DNA of 64,000 bases from Oryctolagus cuniculus (taxonomy: Eukaryota > Chordata > Mammalia > Lagomorpha > Leporidae): contig NC_091444.1 of the NCBI RefSeq assembly GCF_964237555.1, forward strand, positions 69,514,541-69,578,540, in the 5' to 3' direction. The translations under genes were made by a program, and so were the position numbers. Below the pieces are notes generated by a model that was not told the DNA's origin, did no database searches, and saw only the letters and a list, made by a program, of their open reading frames with translations. Below, piece by piece: positions 35,569-47,627 of the stretch (position 1 is its first letter; each line of letters starts with the position of its first letter).

Positions 35569-37648
35569 TAAGCTTTTAACTTCCTGTGATCTTTTACTGG
35601 GAAGTTTTCTTCCTTTACCGTCTTTCATATTGTTGGTCATGTTTCTGTGTTTCTGTGTGTAACACATTTTTGAGCATCTTTTGCAGGGCTGCACATGTGG
35701 CAACAAATTCTTTTAATTTCTGTTTGCTATAAAAGGTTTTTATTTAACCTTCATTCTCAAATGAGAGCTTTGAAGGATATAAAATTCTGGGCTGGCAGTT
35801 TTTCTCTCTTAGTACCTGGGCTATATCTCGCCATTCCCTCCTAGCCAGTAGGGTTTCTGATGAGAAGTCAGCTGTGAGTCTCATTGGAGATCCTCTGAGA
35901 GTAATCTGATGTTTCTCTCTTGCACATTTTAGGATCTTTTCTTTATGTTTCACTGTGGTGAGTTTATTTACAATGTGTCGTGGTGAGGATCTCTTTGGTC
36001 ATGTTTACTGGGGGTTCTATGAGCTTCCTGTACTAGGATGTCTCTGTCCTTCTCCAAACCCGGAATGTTCTCTGCTAGTATCCTACTACAAAGACCTTCT
36101 AATCCTTTCTCCCTCTCCATACCTTCAGGACTCCTAGAACTCGAATGTTGGTTTTTTTAATATTATTCTGTAGATTCCCACCAATGTTTTTTAGATTTCT
36201 AATTTCCTCTTCTTTTCTTTGGTTGACTGTATACTTTCCTGTGTTCTGTCTTCTAAGTCTGATAGTCTCTTTTCTGCTTTACTCATTCTGTTTTTAAGGC
36301 TCTCTAATGTGTTTGTCATTTGATCTATTGACTTCTTCATTTCATTATGATTTCTCGTCACTACCAGTTTCATATTCTACTAGTTTCTTCATTTCATTTT
36401 GATTCCTCCTTATGATTTCATTTTCATGAGAGATTTTCTATCCTGTGCAGTAAGGATTTCTGTAGTTCAAGAATTTGTTATTGAGAACTTCTTAATGTTC
36501 TTATCAAGTTTTTTGAGATCTGCTTCTTGCATTTCTTCTATCTCATCATCTTCATAATCTTGAATTGGGGTGTCTTGTTCATTTGGGGGCGTCATAGTGT
36601 CTTCCTTGTTCTTGTTACCTCAGTTTCTGCATTTGTTTGACATTGTGGAGATATTCTTTGGTTTCTTTAATGTGGTGTTTTTTCTCGTTGTACTATGACT
36701 CTAGATGAAGTGGACTTTCTTCTTTTGATGTGTCCTTAGAGGCTGTGATGGGTGTGGCTCTGTTTGGTTCTTCAGGGTTAAGGGTGTGCCAAAGGTGACT
36801 CACCCAGGTTGTTCTCTCTCTCTGGCTCGCTTACTTGCTCTCTTTTTTTTTGACTCAGAAGGGAAGTAATTCTGCACAGCTGAGTGGAATTGAGGGTAGT
36901 TGATGTATGAAATCTGGCCCCTGTGGGTATTAGTCTGCTCTACCCCAAGGACCACACAAAGGGTCTATGCAGCCCTCAATGTGGTCTCAAATTTCTCCGC
37001 AGTCTCTCACTGGGTTGCCAAGGTTACCGAGTTTGTGTACTCGGTGAGCTCACTTGCCCACCCTAAGATTTTCACAGTCTCAGTTCGTTAGCTCCACACT
37101 TTCACTATGTTCTTACCTCCAGTTATTTCTCCCCACCAGAGTCAGCTTTTTCTGCTTGGCTGATGGCGGGCGCTGCTTTACGTATGTCCAAAATGGTGCC
37201 TGCTCTTTGTCTTGCTCAGCTTTGTAAGGTGAGTGGAGAGAGAGACTAGTGTCCATGCCGGTTACCCTTTTTTATTCATTTTTTTTTCTCTCCTCCAGTC
37301 AGCCTGGTGAACTTTCCCCAGCGGGGCCTTAAGCCTCATTCCCTCTAGGCTCTTACTGCCTTTCCCTGCGAATGACTCGGGTTACCGAGTTTTTTGTCTC
37401 ACCTCCCCTTCCAGCGCTGACGTGCAGACTCCGCAGCTCAGCTTCCGAGGCTCGGCTTCCGTGCCGTGGGCGTCCTTGCTCTCCCTGCAGGTTCTCCGTG
37501 TCACATCCACTAGATGTGGAAGAGATTCTTCTGCAATTTTTTTCCCGAGCCTTTTCCTGAGACTACAGTAACTCCACTTTTATTAAGCTACCTTTTCCCG
37601 GACTGTCAGCGTGTGCCCTCACTATTCTGCCATCTTGGCTCTGCCCCC
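35569..37648 (-). mobile_element. LINE-1 5' part (5' UTR and ORF1), inactive
   Basis: Reads on the minus strand from GGGGGCAGAGCCAAGATGGC at about 37648 through the 5' UTR and a broken ORF1, ending just after the ORF1 stop. ORF2 and the 3' end are absent. It pairs as an inverted repeat with 28589-30600. Confidence 0.9.
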
Positions 37649-38380
37649 GATAATTTTATTCTTTCATCTTCTCCCGATTTATGTGCATGTATATTCTTGG
37701 TTTCTATTTGATGCTGCATCACACATCATCTGAGTTCTTTGGGATTACTTTCATCATGGCTGCCATCAGAAACAGGCTGGAGAAAAATCAGTTTCTATCC
37801 CTTTGTCTGCAAATGATTGAGAGGAAATGTGTCTTCGAACCACCACGTACGGCTTAGTTGTGTTTGTGCTATTGGAAATGTCTTTATCCTGTTTTTTTTT
37901 TTTTTTAATTATTCTTACATGAGAACACCTCAATTTCTGGTGCAGAACTGAAATTGTAATTCAGATCTAAAGGAATGGCAGTAAACGGGAAGCATATGTG
38001 TTGTGTGTGCCAGTGTGTGAGTGTGCGTGAGTGTGACTTTTCCCTCCTTAGTCCCTTCCTCCCCACCCCTTCTTCACCACCAAATACCACAGATCCACCA
38101 TTCTCAACAGGATGGGGGTGGGGTGGGGAGCAGGGTTATGGCAAATCACCCAGAGAGATTTTTGAGGTGGTTGTGTTAGATTTAGCGCCTCCCAGTGGCC
38201 TAGCCCCAATGGTCCCAGCCTGAGTTTATCTCAGGACCCTGAATGTGAATGGAAAAAAACAGACCATGTTTCCACACAAGGCCACACTCACCTTTTCCTG
38301 GGGACTAGGATGTGAACATATCTTCCAGCAAGGGAGACACCATCTTTTGGAGGTGTCAGGGATCCTATTTTGAGGGGGGG
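37649..38380 (+). other. Unique intergenic sequence
   Basis: About 0.7 kb with no gene recognised. A T run is at 37893-37908 and a GTGTGTGAGTGTGCGTGAGT tract near 38015. Confidence 0.5.
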
Positions 38381-38752
38381 GTGGTCGGTGCTGTGGCATA
38401 GTGGGTAAATCTGCAACCTGCAGTGCCGGCATCCCAAATGGGCGCCGGTTCAAGTCCTGGCTGCTCCACTTCCGATCCAGCTCTCTACTATGGCCTGGGA
38501 AAGCAGTAGAAGATGGCCCAAGTCTTCGGGCCTCTGCACCCACGTGGGATGTGGGGAAGAAACTCCTGGCTCCTGGTTTCAGATCAGCACAGCTCTGGCC
38601 ATTGCAGCCAACTAGGGAGTGATGGAAGACCTCTCTTTTCTTTCTCTCTCTGCCTCTGCCTCTCTGTAACTCAGCCTTTCAAATAAATAACTCTTTAAGA
38701 AAGAGAGAGAGAGACAGAGAGAGAGGGAGAGAGGAAGGAAGGAAGGAAAAAG
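38381..38752 (+). mobile_element. C-type SINE with GA tail
   Basis: Head GGTCGGTGCTGTGGCATAGT; the tail continues as GAGA and GGAA repeats to about 38748. Confidence 0.85.
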
Positions 38753-38845
38753 AAATCCTAGAGGCAATATGATGTAGACCATTGGTGACACTGGAGTTCA
38801 GCATCCGGCTCGCTTGCTTTGCCTCTCAAATTTAAATAAATAATT

Positions 38846-39163
38846 AAAAAACATTTTTTTTTATTTGACAGAATTAGACAATGAAAGAGAGACAGACAGA
38901 AAGGTCTTCCTTCTTTGGGTCACCGCCGAAATGGCTGCTACGGCTGGAGCTACGCCAATCTGAAGCCAGGAGCCAGGTGCTTCCTCCTGTTCTCAAACGT
39001 GGGTGCAGGGGCCCAAGCACTTGGGCCACCCTCCACTGCCCTCCTGGGCCACAGCAGAGAGCTAGACTGGAAGAGGAGCAACTGGGACTAGAACCTGGTG
39101 CCCATATACGATGCCAGCGCCACAGGTGGACTATTAACCAAGTGAGCAACGGTGCTGGCCCCC
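38846..39163 (-). mobile_element. C-type SINE, younger subfamily
   Basis: Tail side TTTTTTTTATTTGACAGAAT, head GCAACGGTGCTGGCCCCC. Confidence 0.85.
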
Positions 39164-39177
39164 AATCATTTATTTCT

Positions 39178-39261
39178 TAAAAATGGTTTATTTATTTTAT
39201 GTGAAAGTCAGAGTTACACAGAGAGAGAAAGAGAGGCAGAGAGAGAAAGAGAGAAAGAGAA

Positions 39262-39292
<31 letters not shown>

Positions 39293-39552
39293 GTCTTCCA
39301 TCCACTGGTTCACTCCCCAAGTGGCTGCAATGGCCAGAGTTGGGCCGATCTGAAGCCAGGAGCCAGGAGCTTCTTTTGGGTCTCCCACGTGGGTACAGGG
39401 GCCCAATGACTTGGGCCATCTTCTGCTGCTTTCCCAGGCCATAGCAGAGAGCTTGACTGGAAGTGGAGTAGCCGGGTCTCAAACTGGTCCCCATATGGGA
39501 TGCAGGCACCGCAGGCGATGGCTTTACCTGCTGTGCCATAGCGCCGGCCCCA
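39178..39552 (-). mobile_element. C-type SINE
   Basis: Contains a long GA tract (39220-39292); head GCCATAGCGCCGGCCCC. Confidence 0.9.
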
Positions 39553-39718
39553 GATAAACACTTTAAAATGCAACACAGTTCCTGAAGATGCTTACTCAGG
39601 AAATGTCCAAGTAGTCCAAATTTCTGCTTAAGAATGCAAATAACATCAACCAAATGACCCCTCTATTTAAAAAATTGTTTTAATTCCCCATGGGTTCGTA
39701 AATGAACAAATTTGTTTA

Positions 39719-40398
39719 AATTTTTTTTTTTTTTTTTTTTAAGAAATGTCTTTGAGGCCGGCGCTGCCGCTCACTAGGCTAATCCTCCGCCTAGCGGCGC
39801 CAGCACACCGGGTTCTAGTCCCGGTTGGGGCGCCGGGTTCTGTCCCGGTTGCCCCTCTTCCAGGCCAGCTCTCTGCTGTGGCCAGGGAGTGCAGTGGAGG
39901 ATGGCCCAGGTGCTTGGGCCCTGCACCCCATGGGAGTACAGGAGAAGCACCTGGCTCCTGGCTCCTGCCATCGGATCAGCGCGGTGCGCCGGCCGCAGCG
40001 CGCCGGCTGCGGCGGCCATTGGAGGGTGAACCAACAGCAAAGGAAGACCTTTCTCTGTGTCTCTCTCTCTCACTGTCCACTCTGCCTGTCAAATATAAAA
40101 AAAAAAAATAAATAAAAAAAAGAAATGTCTTTGAGAGGAATAGAGAAGGAGAGTGTTCCCACTGGATGTTTCACTCCCCCAAATTCACACAACGGCATGG
40201 GTTGGGCTGGCCCAAGCCAGAAACTCAATCCAAGACTGCCATAGTCCAGATACCCAGTGTGGAGGGCAGGGACCCAACCACTCGGGCCGTCGCCGCCTCT
40301 CAGGAAGCTGGAGACAGGAGCTGACGCTGGGAATTGAACCCAGGCACTCCCATGTGGTATGCAGGCATCTGAACTCCTAGGCTCAACACCTGCCTCCA
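39719..40398 (-). mobile_element. Old SINE interrupted by a young SINE
   Basis: The old minus-strand element occupies about 39719-39755 and 40124-40398. A young plus-strand C-type SINE sits at 39756-40123. The 15-base AGAAATGTCTTTGAG is repeated exactly on both sides as target-site duplication. An (AAAT)n run follows at 40404-40436. Confidence 0.9.
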
Positions 40399-40405
40399 AC
40401 TGAAA

Positions 40406-40436
<31 letters not shown>

Positions 40437-40437
<1 letters not shown>

Positions 40438-41089
40438 AAGGTAGTAGGAAGGAAAAGAACATCCCTTGACTTTAAACAGATAAAGGACGATTGTAGACGT
40501 TCAAGGATTTTCTTCTTCTCGTGGCTCTCCTCGTGGTAACAATCATACATTGAAACATAATCTTAAAAAATGTTTTAACAGAGCCGAGGCGGGGATCTTC
40601 ACACACCTGCTCAACGAGGGCATTTGAGAGCAGCATAACCAGTGCAGGTCTAAGTAGTGGGAAAGCAGTCACTGCCAGGCCCAGTGCGGGCGAGGTCTGA
40701 GCTCCAAGTAGGTGACAGGTGAGCCGCATTCATATTTTTAGTTGGTTTTTTTCTCTTCTTAGCAGTTCCTACTGCTCACCAGGCGAGGGCGGTAGGGAGA
40801 CACCAGTTGGTCGCTCCCCATCTGGTAGTTGCTCCTCCAAGGCTCAGCCTCTGAAGTGGGGCTCAAAAGCCAGGTGCGCCTCCGCGATCCCAGCCTGCCA
40901 GCTGAGGATCAGGATCTTGCATGGGGTGACCGGGGAGGCGGCGGAGGTTAACAGGGAGTAGGGTAAGGAGCAGGCCCGAGGTCCTTCTAATACCTCGGGG
41001 GCTCTGGGGGAGGAGGGGTCACAGGCCAAAGGGCTCAGGCATGTGACTTGCACGGGTGAACCTTTGACTTTGCGTGCGCTCTGCAGTTA
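40437..41089 (+). other. Unique sequence upstream of the PHYH promoter
   Basis: GC content rises toward the right. No gene or repeat is recognised. Confidence 0.5.
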
Positions 41090-41735
41090 GTGGAAGGAGA
41101 GCCACGTGGGGTTAAACGGATTGGGTCCCTTCTCCGCTCAGCCACGGGTCACTGGAGGGCCTCCGTCCAGTCCCTGGCCCCAAGCCTGGGTGCTGCCGGA
41201 AGGGCCCCCCCCCCCCCGGTCGCTGGGAGGACGTCCCCGCAGCCCAGTGGCCCGGCCAGCCCACGCTGGGGCGGCGAACCAGGGATCCCTAGTGCCGCGC
41301 GAGTCCACGCCCCGGTCTTGGGCGGGGCCGCCCCGCCTCCGGTGCTGCCTGCAGAGTTAAGTCCGAGGCCATGGGGTCTCAGCACCGCCGTCATGGATCA
41401 GCTGCGCGCTGGCGTCCGCCTGAGGATCCTGCTGGGACACCTCGGCCACCCCTCGGCCACGGCCATCGTATCCTTGCTCCTGCGTGGGCCGCTCGGACCC
41501 GGGCCCGGGGCGATGGCCTCCGTGCGCTCGTCCCAGCTAGGGTCACTTTTCCCCCAGGGCGAGCCGGGCAGCGGGGAGGAGGCCGTGTCCCGAGACGCGG
41601 GTGGCCCCGGCGGGCCTCGCTGGCCGCTGTGGCTTTGCTCCATGGTCCGTGCGCCCTTGGGGGTTCGGTTTCTTGCTCTGGGGTCTGGGCAGCTGATCCT
41701 GAAGAGGACTTTGCCATTTTTTCTGAGGCTGCTCA
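41090..41735 (+). promoter_or_regulatory. CpG-rich promoter region of PHYH copy 2
   Basis: Dense CpG sequence around the first exon. A GC box (GGGCGGGGC, 41320-41328) and a reverse GC box (41331-41337) lie 55-75 bases before the start codon. No TATA box is evident. This is the usual pattern of a housekeeping promoter. The transcription start cannot be fixed from sequence. Confidence 0.75.
41393..41467 (+). CDS. PHYH: PHYH copy 2 exon 1
   Basis: Codons 1-25, MDQLRAGVRLRILLGHLGHP to ATAI, with the PTS2. The start is chosen by match to the family N-terminus and a G at -3 and +4. The donor is GTATCC, a weak but GT site shared with copy 1. Confidence 0.9.
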
Positions 41736-44314
41736 GAGCCCTGGACACATATGCAAAGCGCGGTGTGAGCTGGCAGGCAGGTGTTAGGGACGCTCCCCGA
41801 GGGGGCTCCAGCGCTTGGCGTGGCGCTGCCCTGCGCCTGCCTGTCCTGGTGGAGCCAGCACTGCTTTCATTCCTTCCTGGGGGTGTGTGGGGGGTGCGTT
41901 CTGGGACCCCCCGCGGGACTTTGACACCGTGCCCTGCAAAGGGACTTGGTACCTTGAACCTGCCTCCTCATTGCGGCTTCAGAAGCCACGCCCAGGACTG
42001 GGTGCGCTGCTGATGTTGGGTGGCTGTGGATCCGGATACTTGTCTCTGGACGAGGCCCGAGGCCAGGTGCCTGTTCGGGTTAAGGGTTCTCATCCAGAGC
42101 ATGCGCAGGTCCTTCCAAAGTTCGTGGGAAATGGAATTAAAAGATAAGCTTATTTTGGATCAAAGATAGTTTGAAATCGGGCATGCTGGTCCTTTTGGTA
42201 ACCCACTAGAAAAACGCCTGGGATTTTTCTTTGAGTGAGTGACCTGCTTCACTGCAGTTCCTCTGCATTTAGAATCTTGAGCTGCCCTGAAGTTGATTAC
42301 AGCTGTTGATTACAGCTGTTTCTTTTCTTTTCTTTTTATTTTATCTTATTTTATTTTATTTATTTTATTTTTTGACAGGCAGAGTGGACAGTGAGAGAGA
42401 CAGAGAGAAAGGTCTTCCTTTTGCCGTTGGTTCACCATGCAATGGCCGCTGCGGCCAGCGCGCTGCGGCCGGCGCACCACACTGATCCGATGGCAGGAGC
42501 CAGGTACTTCTCCTGGTCTCCCATGGGGTGCAGGGCCCAAGCACTTGGGCCATCCGGCACTGCACTCCCTGGCCACAGCAGAGAGCTGGCCTGGAAGGGG
42601 GCAACCGGGACAGAATCCAGCGCCTCAACTGGGACTAGAACCCGGTGTGCTGGCGCCGCAAGGCGGAGGATTAGCCTAGTGAGCCGCGGTGCCAGCCTAC
42701 AGCTGTTTCTTTTGCCTCGGCGATTGCTCTCCCTGCTGAGTTCCCGAGCAGCAGTGTATCAGAAATTCGGCAAATTTAAGGTTCTGTCCACAAAATAGGG
42801 GGCTGGAGGAGATGTTGCAGTCTCACTTGACAGGCTAGGAGAGAGTAAAAACCTTAACGAAGCTCCTTTAACTAAAGCAGAGATGGCCAAAGTGTGGTCC
42901 CTGGGCCAGAAGCCCCAGCATCACCAGGGACCTGTTAGAAATGCAGATATTCTAGGGCTCAACTCAAACCTAAGGAATCAGAGTGTGGGGGTGGGGCCCA
43001 AATTCTGATGCAAGCTGCAGATTGAGACCCGGTGCTAATACTGTGAGTAGATCTACGTGGGACCAGAGCTGAGATTCCCCAGTCGATTCTCTAACCACTT
43101 TTTAAAATTTGATGATGGTGTCGTGGGATGGAGGGTAGAACCTGGTGTTTTCACTGGTGACTCCGGGAACAGTGCTCAGCAGTACAGCTCTCTGCAGTGT
43201 TGGAACCGTTCTGTCCATGCACTGTCCATTCTGGTCACTACCTGTCTCATTTGGCTATTGAGCATTTGAAATATGGCAGGGGAGGGATTTCTTTGCTCCA
43301 ATAAACTCCAATTTAAATAGCCAGGTATGGCCAGTGGCTAGTGGGACAGCCCTGGCTTAGACTTCTGGTGAATGAGTGGTTTACTCTTGCGTGGGCCCCT
43401 GGGAACTCTGTTTCTCCCCAGTGGTTTTTCTTGTTTTCAATTCCTTGGCTAACACAGCAGAAGAAATAATTTATTGAACCCGGGTTATCCTTGGCCACAG
43501 TGGAGAACAGAACTAGTCCAGAATGTCACAGGCCAAGGGCAAAGGCCATCAAGGACGGTTTTGGTGTCAGCAAAGTGCGTCTCATAGGTGGTTCTGGCGA
43601 TCCATTGGTGATGAAGTTCCAGATCCTTCCAAGACAGGTTGTAGCTGGGAGCAGGCAGTCCAACAGCTTGTAGCGAAATGTGTCCCGGTGTCCCCAGGAT
43701 CCGGCACTTCTTACTTCTGCTCCTTTGGCCCCCATGGGCACACAGCCAGCAGCGTACTTGGATGTGTGGTTCATCTTTCTTCTTCTGCACTTCCGCCTGG
43801 CATTCGCTTCTTCCTCCACTTGCCTCTCATGGCGCTGAGGTTTCCAAGAGGACACGCTAAAGCCCAGAGCGCTCTTCCCAGTCTTAACTGTTTCTAAAGT
43901 GATGTTGATTTTGGAATTAGGAATAATCATTTGAAGTTTAAAACATAATGTGGTTTTTAAAAGGTTTATTTATTTATTTGAAAGGCAGAGTTACATAGGC
44001 AGAGAGAGAGAGAGAGGTCTTCCATCCACTGGTTCACTCCCCAGATGGCCACAACAGCTGGAGTGCGCCAATCTGAAGCCAGGAGCCAGGAGCTTCTTTG
44101 GGGTCTCTCATGTAGGTGCAGGGGCCCAAGCACTGGACCTTTTTCTACTGCTTTCCCAGGCCATAGCAGAGAGCTGGATCAGAAGCGCAGCAGCTGGGAC
44201 TCAAACCAGCACCCATATGGGATGCCGGCACTGCAGGTGGTGGCTTTACCCACTACGCCACAGCGCTGGCCCCTCAACTATTTTTTTAAAGGATTTATTT
44301 ACTTGAAAAAGAGA

Positions 44315-44360
<46 letters not shown>

Positions 44361-45304
44361 CCTTTCATCTGCTGGTTCTCTTCCTAAATGGCCTCAATAG
44401 CTATGTCTCGGCTGGGCTGGGCTGGGCTGGGCTAAAGCCAGGAGTCAGGAACTCCATCTGGGTGTCCCATGTGGGTGCAGGGGCCCAAGCATTTGGGCCA
44501 TCTTCTGCTGCCCTCCCAAGCTCATCAGCATGGAGCTGGACTGGAAGTGGAGCAGCCAGGACTCTTGACCAGGCACTGTGATACCGGATGCTGCTGTTGC
44601 ATGCAGTGGCTTAACCCACTGCACCACAGCATCAGCCCGTTGTTCCTGAATTTATAGAGGAAACATTTGCACATCATTAAGCAGTGCTCCAGGAGCAACA
44701 GCCCAAAAGACACCATGATGCAGGAAGAGGGGAGGCTGAAGTCTGGCTGTGTTCACAACGTTTTACTGAGAGTTATTGACCAAGACTTAGTATCCTGTGA
44801 GCCTCTGTGCCTCAGTGTAAACAGACAGAAGCTAATAATTCTGACTCTGACTTGCCTCGCTCCTGGAGTATGGCATTGTCACCACATGCTATGAAGACAT
44901 TATTGAAGAAATGACATGTGATGACAAGTGACAATCTGAAAAAAGCTCTTCAGACTACAGAACTAATGAGAAAAAACCAGCACGAGATACTACGTCACTG
45001 ATGTGTAACCATGAAAGAGAGCTTACAAAAAGAATTTTCAGGGGCCGGCACCCTGGCACAGTGGGTTGAAGCGCCGAACTGCAGTGCCGGCATCCCATAT
45101 GTGCACTGGTTCAAGTCCTGGCTGCTCCACTCCTGATCCAGCTCCCTGCTAGTGTGCCTGGGAAAGTAGCAGAAGACAGCCCAAATGGTCAGGCCCCTGC
45201 ACCCATATGGGAGACCTAGAGGAAGCTCCCGGCTCCTGGCTTTGAATCAGCCCAGCTCCAGCTGTTACAGCCATTTGGGGAATGAACCAGTGCATGGAAG
45301 ACTT

Positions 45305-45337
<33 letters not shown>

Positions 45338-47583
45338 ATCTTTACGCTCTCTAAACTCTCTATTTCAAATAAATAAAAAATAAATCTTAAAGAATTTCTT
45401 CAAGATACCTAAATTTATACTCAGCTGTGTAGACCCTACTGCTGTTGGAGTTCTTGTTTATTTTACAGGTTTTTTTTTTTTTTTTTAATAGTTTGGACTG
45501 AAGTCCCACTAAATTGAAAACCTTCTGTGAACGACACATGCCCCTCTCCTTCTGGAGTTGAACCTTGGAGATTCTTGGTTGTTTAGCAGTTTGGAGAAAG
45601 GAGCAGTTCTGTGGACTAAAGCCCATGGCAGCTGCAGAGTGTGGATCCCTCTAAGTGACCTTGGCCCCGTGCTGAGTCTCCCCCACCCAGGATTCCTGCT
45701 CTGTACAGCAGGAGTAATAACAGAGTGCTCCGTCTCCAGCCACCTCTAGGGTCCTTGTGAAGATGAAATGAGGTGATAGAGGCCAAAGGGCCTTAGCCGC
45801 GGTGTGCACCTGTCCGAGGAGGAGTGAAGTCAGAGCTCCCGGGTCTGTTCAGGAAGATGCCTTTCTCGTGAGAACTGAACTAGCACGGGGGGCTATTTCT
45901 CGGAACGGCTGGCTCCTCGGTTTTACCTTATTTGCCTTAATTCACGTCCTAGGTAGCCCACCCCACTTCAGGGACATCTTCCCCTGCCAGTTTCCAGCCT
46001 CAGCAATTCCAGTAAGTAGATCCAACTGTGATTTTTTATTTTTTTAAAAAAGATTTATTTTATTTGAAACAGTTACACATAGAGACAAGGAGAGGCAGAG
46101 AGAGAGAGAGAGAAAGAGAGGTCTTCCATCCGTTGGTTCACTCCCCAATTAGCCGCAACGGCAAGACCTGTGCCGATTCGAAGCCAGGAGCTTCTTCGGG
46201 TCTCCCAAGAGGGTTCTGGGGCCCAAGCACTTGGGCCATCTTCTACTACTTCCCCGGGCCATCAGCAGGCAGCTGGTTTGGAATTGGAGCTGCTGGTATT
46301 TGAACCGGTGCCTGTATGGGATGCTGGTGTCACAGGCACATGCTTAACCTACTATACCACAGCACCAGTCCTCCAGAACTAGTTCTAATCAGTAAAGTTG
46401 GGGGAAATGTTTCGTGTGTTGACTTTAATTTTCTATATGTAAATTTCAGAAGGAAGGAACAGTATCAAACTACATAACTAATAACCCAGGCATGATATAT
46501 ATTACATTTAAATTAGCTTGTAGTTATATTGACATATTAGCTAGCTAGCATCTCTGGCGTATCTTAAGTCACCTTTGATAGGGAAGGCTTTGACCTTCAT
46601 AAATATTCTTCTTGTAATAAATATTATTAGCAATAATTCCAATTTTTAAATTGCTGGTTAAGATTTATACTTATTTATGGGATATGATATTGTAATTTGG
46701 TACATGTATGCAATGTAAAATGATCAAATAGGGGTAGTTTTACTACCTCCTCAGATACCATTTCTTCTGCTCTCCGTGGTTTCAAGCGCATAATTATTTG
46801 TTCTAGAGTCCAGTTACCCTGCTGTGTTACAGAGCAGAAGGGCTCATGTCAAGGAGTGGGTTATGTAGCTTGAGTACTTATGTAGCTGTGTACTTATTTC
46901 AATGTTGTCACTTTGATTACTTCTACGAATGCACCAACTAGAAAATTAAAAGTGTATTGAATTGTTTCCCATCTGAAAAACCACTTATATTCATTACACC
47001 AAAAATCTTATATACTCATCTATAATTCCATTACTGAAAGGCACTCACTCTTACAAATTATTTTTGATATATTGTTGCAAGTTTTAAACTTTTCTTCTAA
47101 GTTTTTATTGATGTATTTTCATTTTATCTGAAAGGGAGAGAGAGAGAGAGAGAAAGACAATGACAAAAAAAGAGAGAGCGAGCTACCACCCCCTGGTTCA
47201 CTCTCCAAGGAACACAGTAGTTGAGACTAGGCCGAGGCTGAAGCCAGGAGCCCAGAATTCCTTCCAAGTCTCTGACGTGGGTGCAGGAATCCAAGCCGCT
47301 GAGCCATCATCTCTTGCCTCCCAGGATGCACATTAAGAGGAAGTTGGATCAGAGATGGAGTAGCCAAGACTCGAACCAGGCACTCAGGAATGGGATGTAG
47401 GTGTCTCAGGGGATGACTTACGCTGCTGCTCCAAACACCTGCCCCTGCATCTTTCCACAAGTAGTGTCTTGGCTTTACATCACGGTCCTCATATCGTATT
47501 AGAAGAAACATCATCCAAACTATCATATGCCTTTTATTTTTAATATTTATTTATTTGAAAGAGTTACACACAGAGAGAAGGAG

Positions 47584-47627
<44 letters not shown>

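Larger units (their letters stand above)
41468..45952 (+). other. PHYH copy 2 intron 1
   Basis: 4485 bases, nine times the length in copy 1. It holds a SINE, MER fragments, an RPL41 pseudogene and three further SINEs, all absent from copy 1. Unique stretches lie at 41761-42317, 44639-45042 and 45391-45740. Confidence 0.85.

Noticed and set aside
41090..42013. 307-codon open frame across the promoter, exon 1 and intron 1
   Set aside because: It lies in CpG-rich DNA where stops are rare. It shares the PHYH frame only over exon 1, and the rest reads through promoter and intron sequence without family resemblance.
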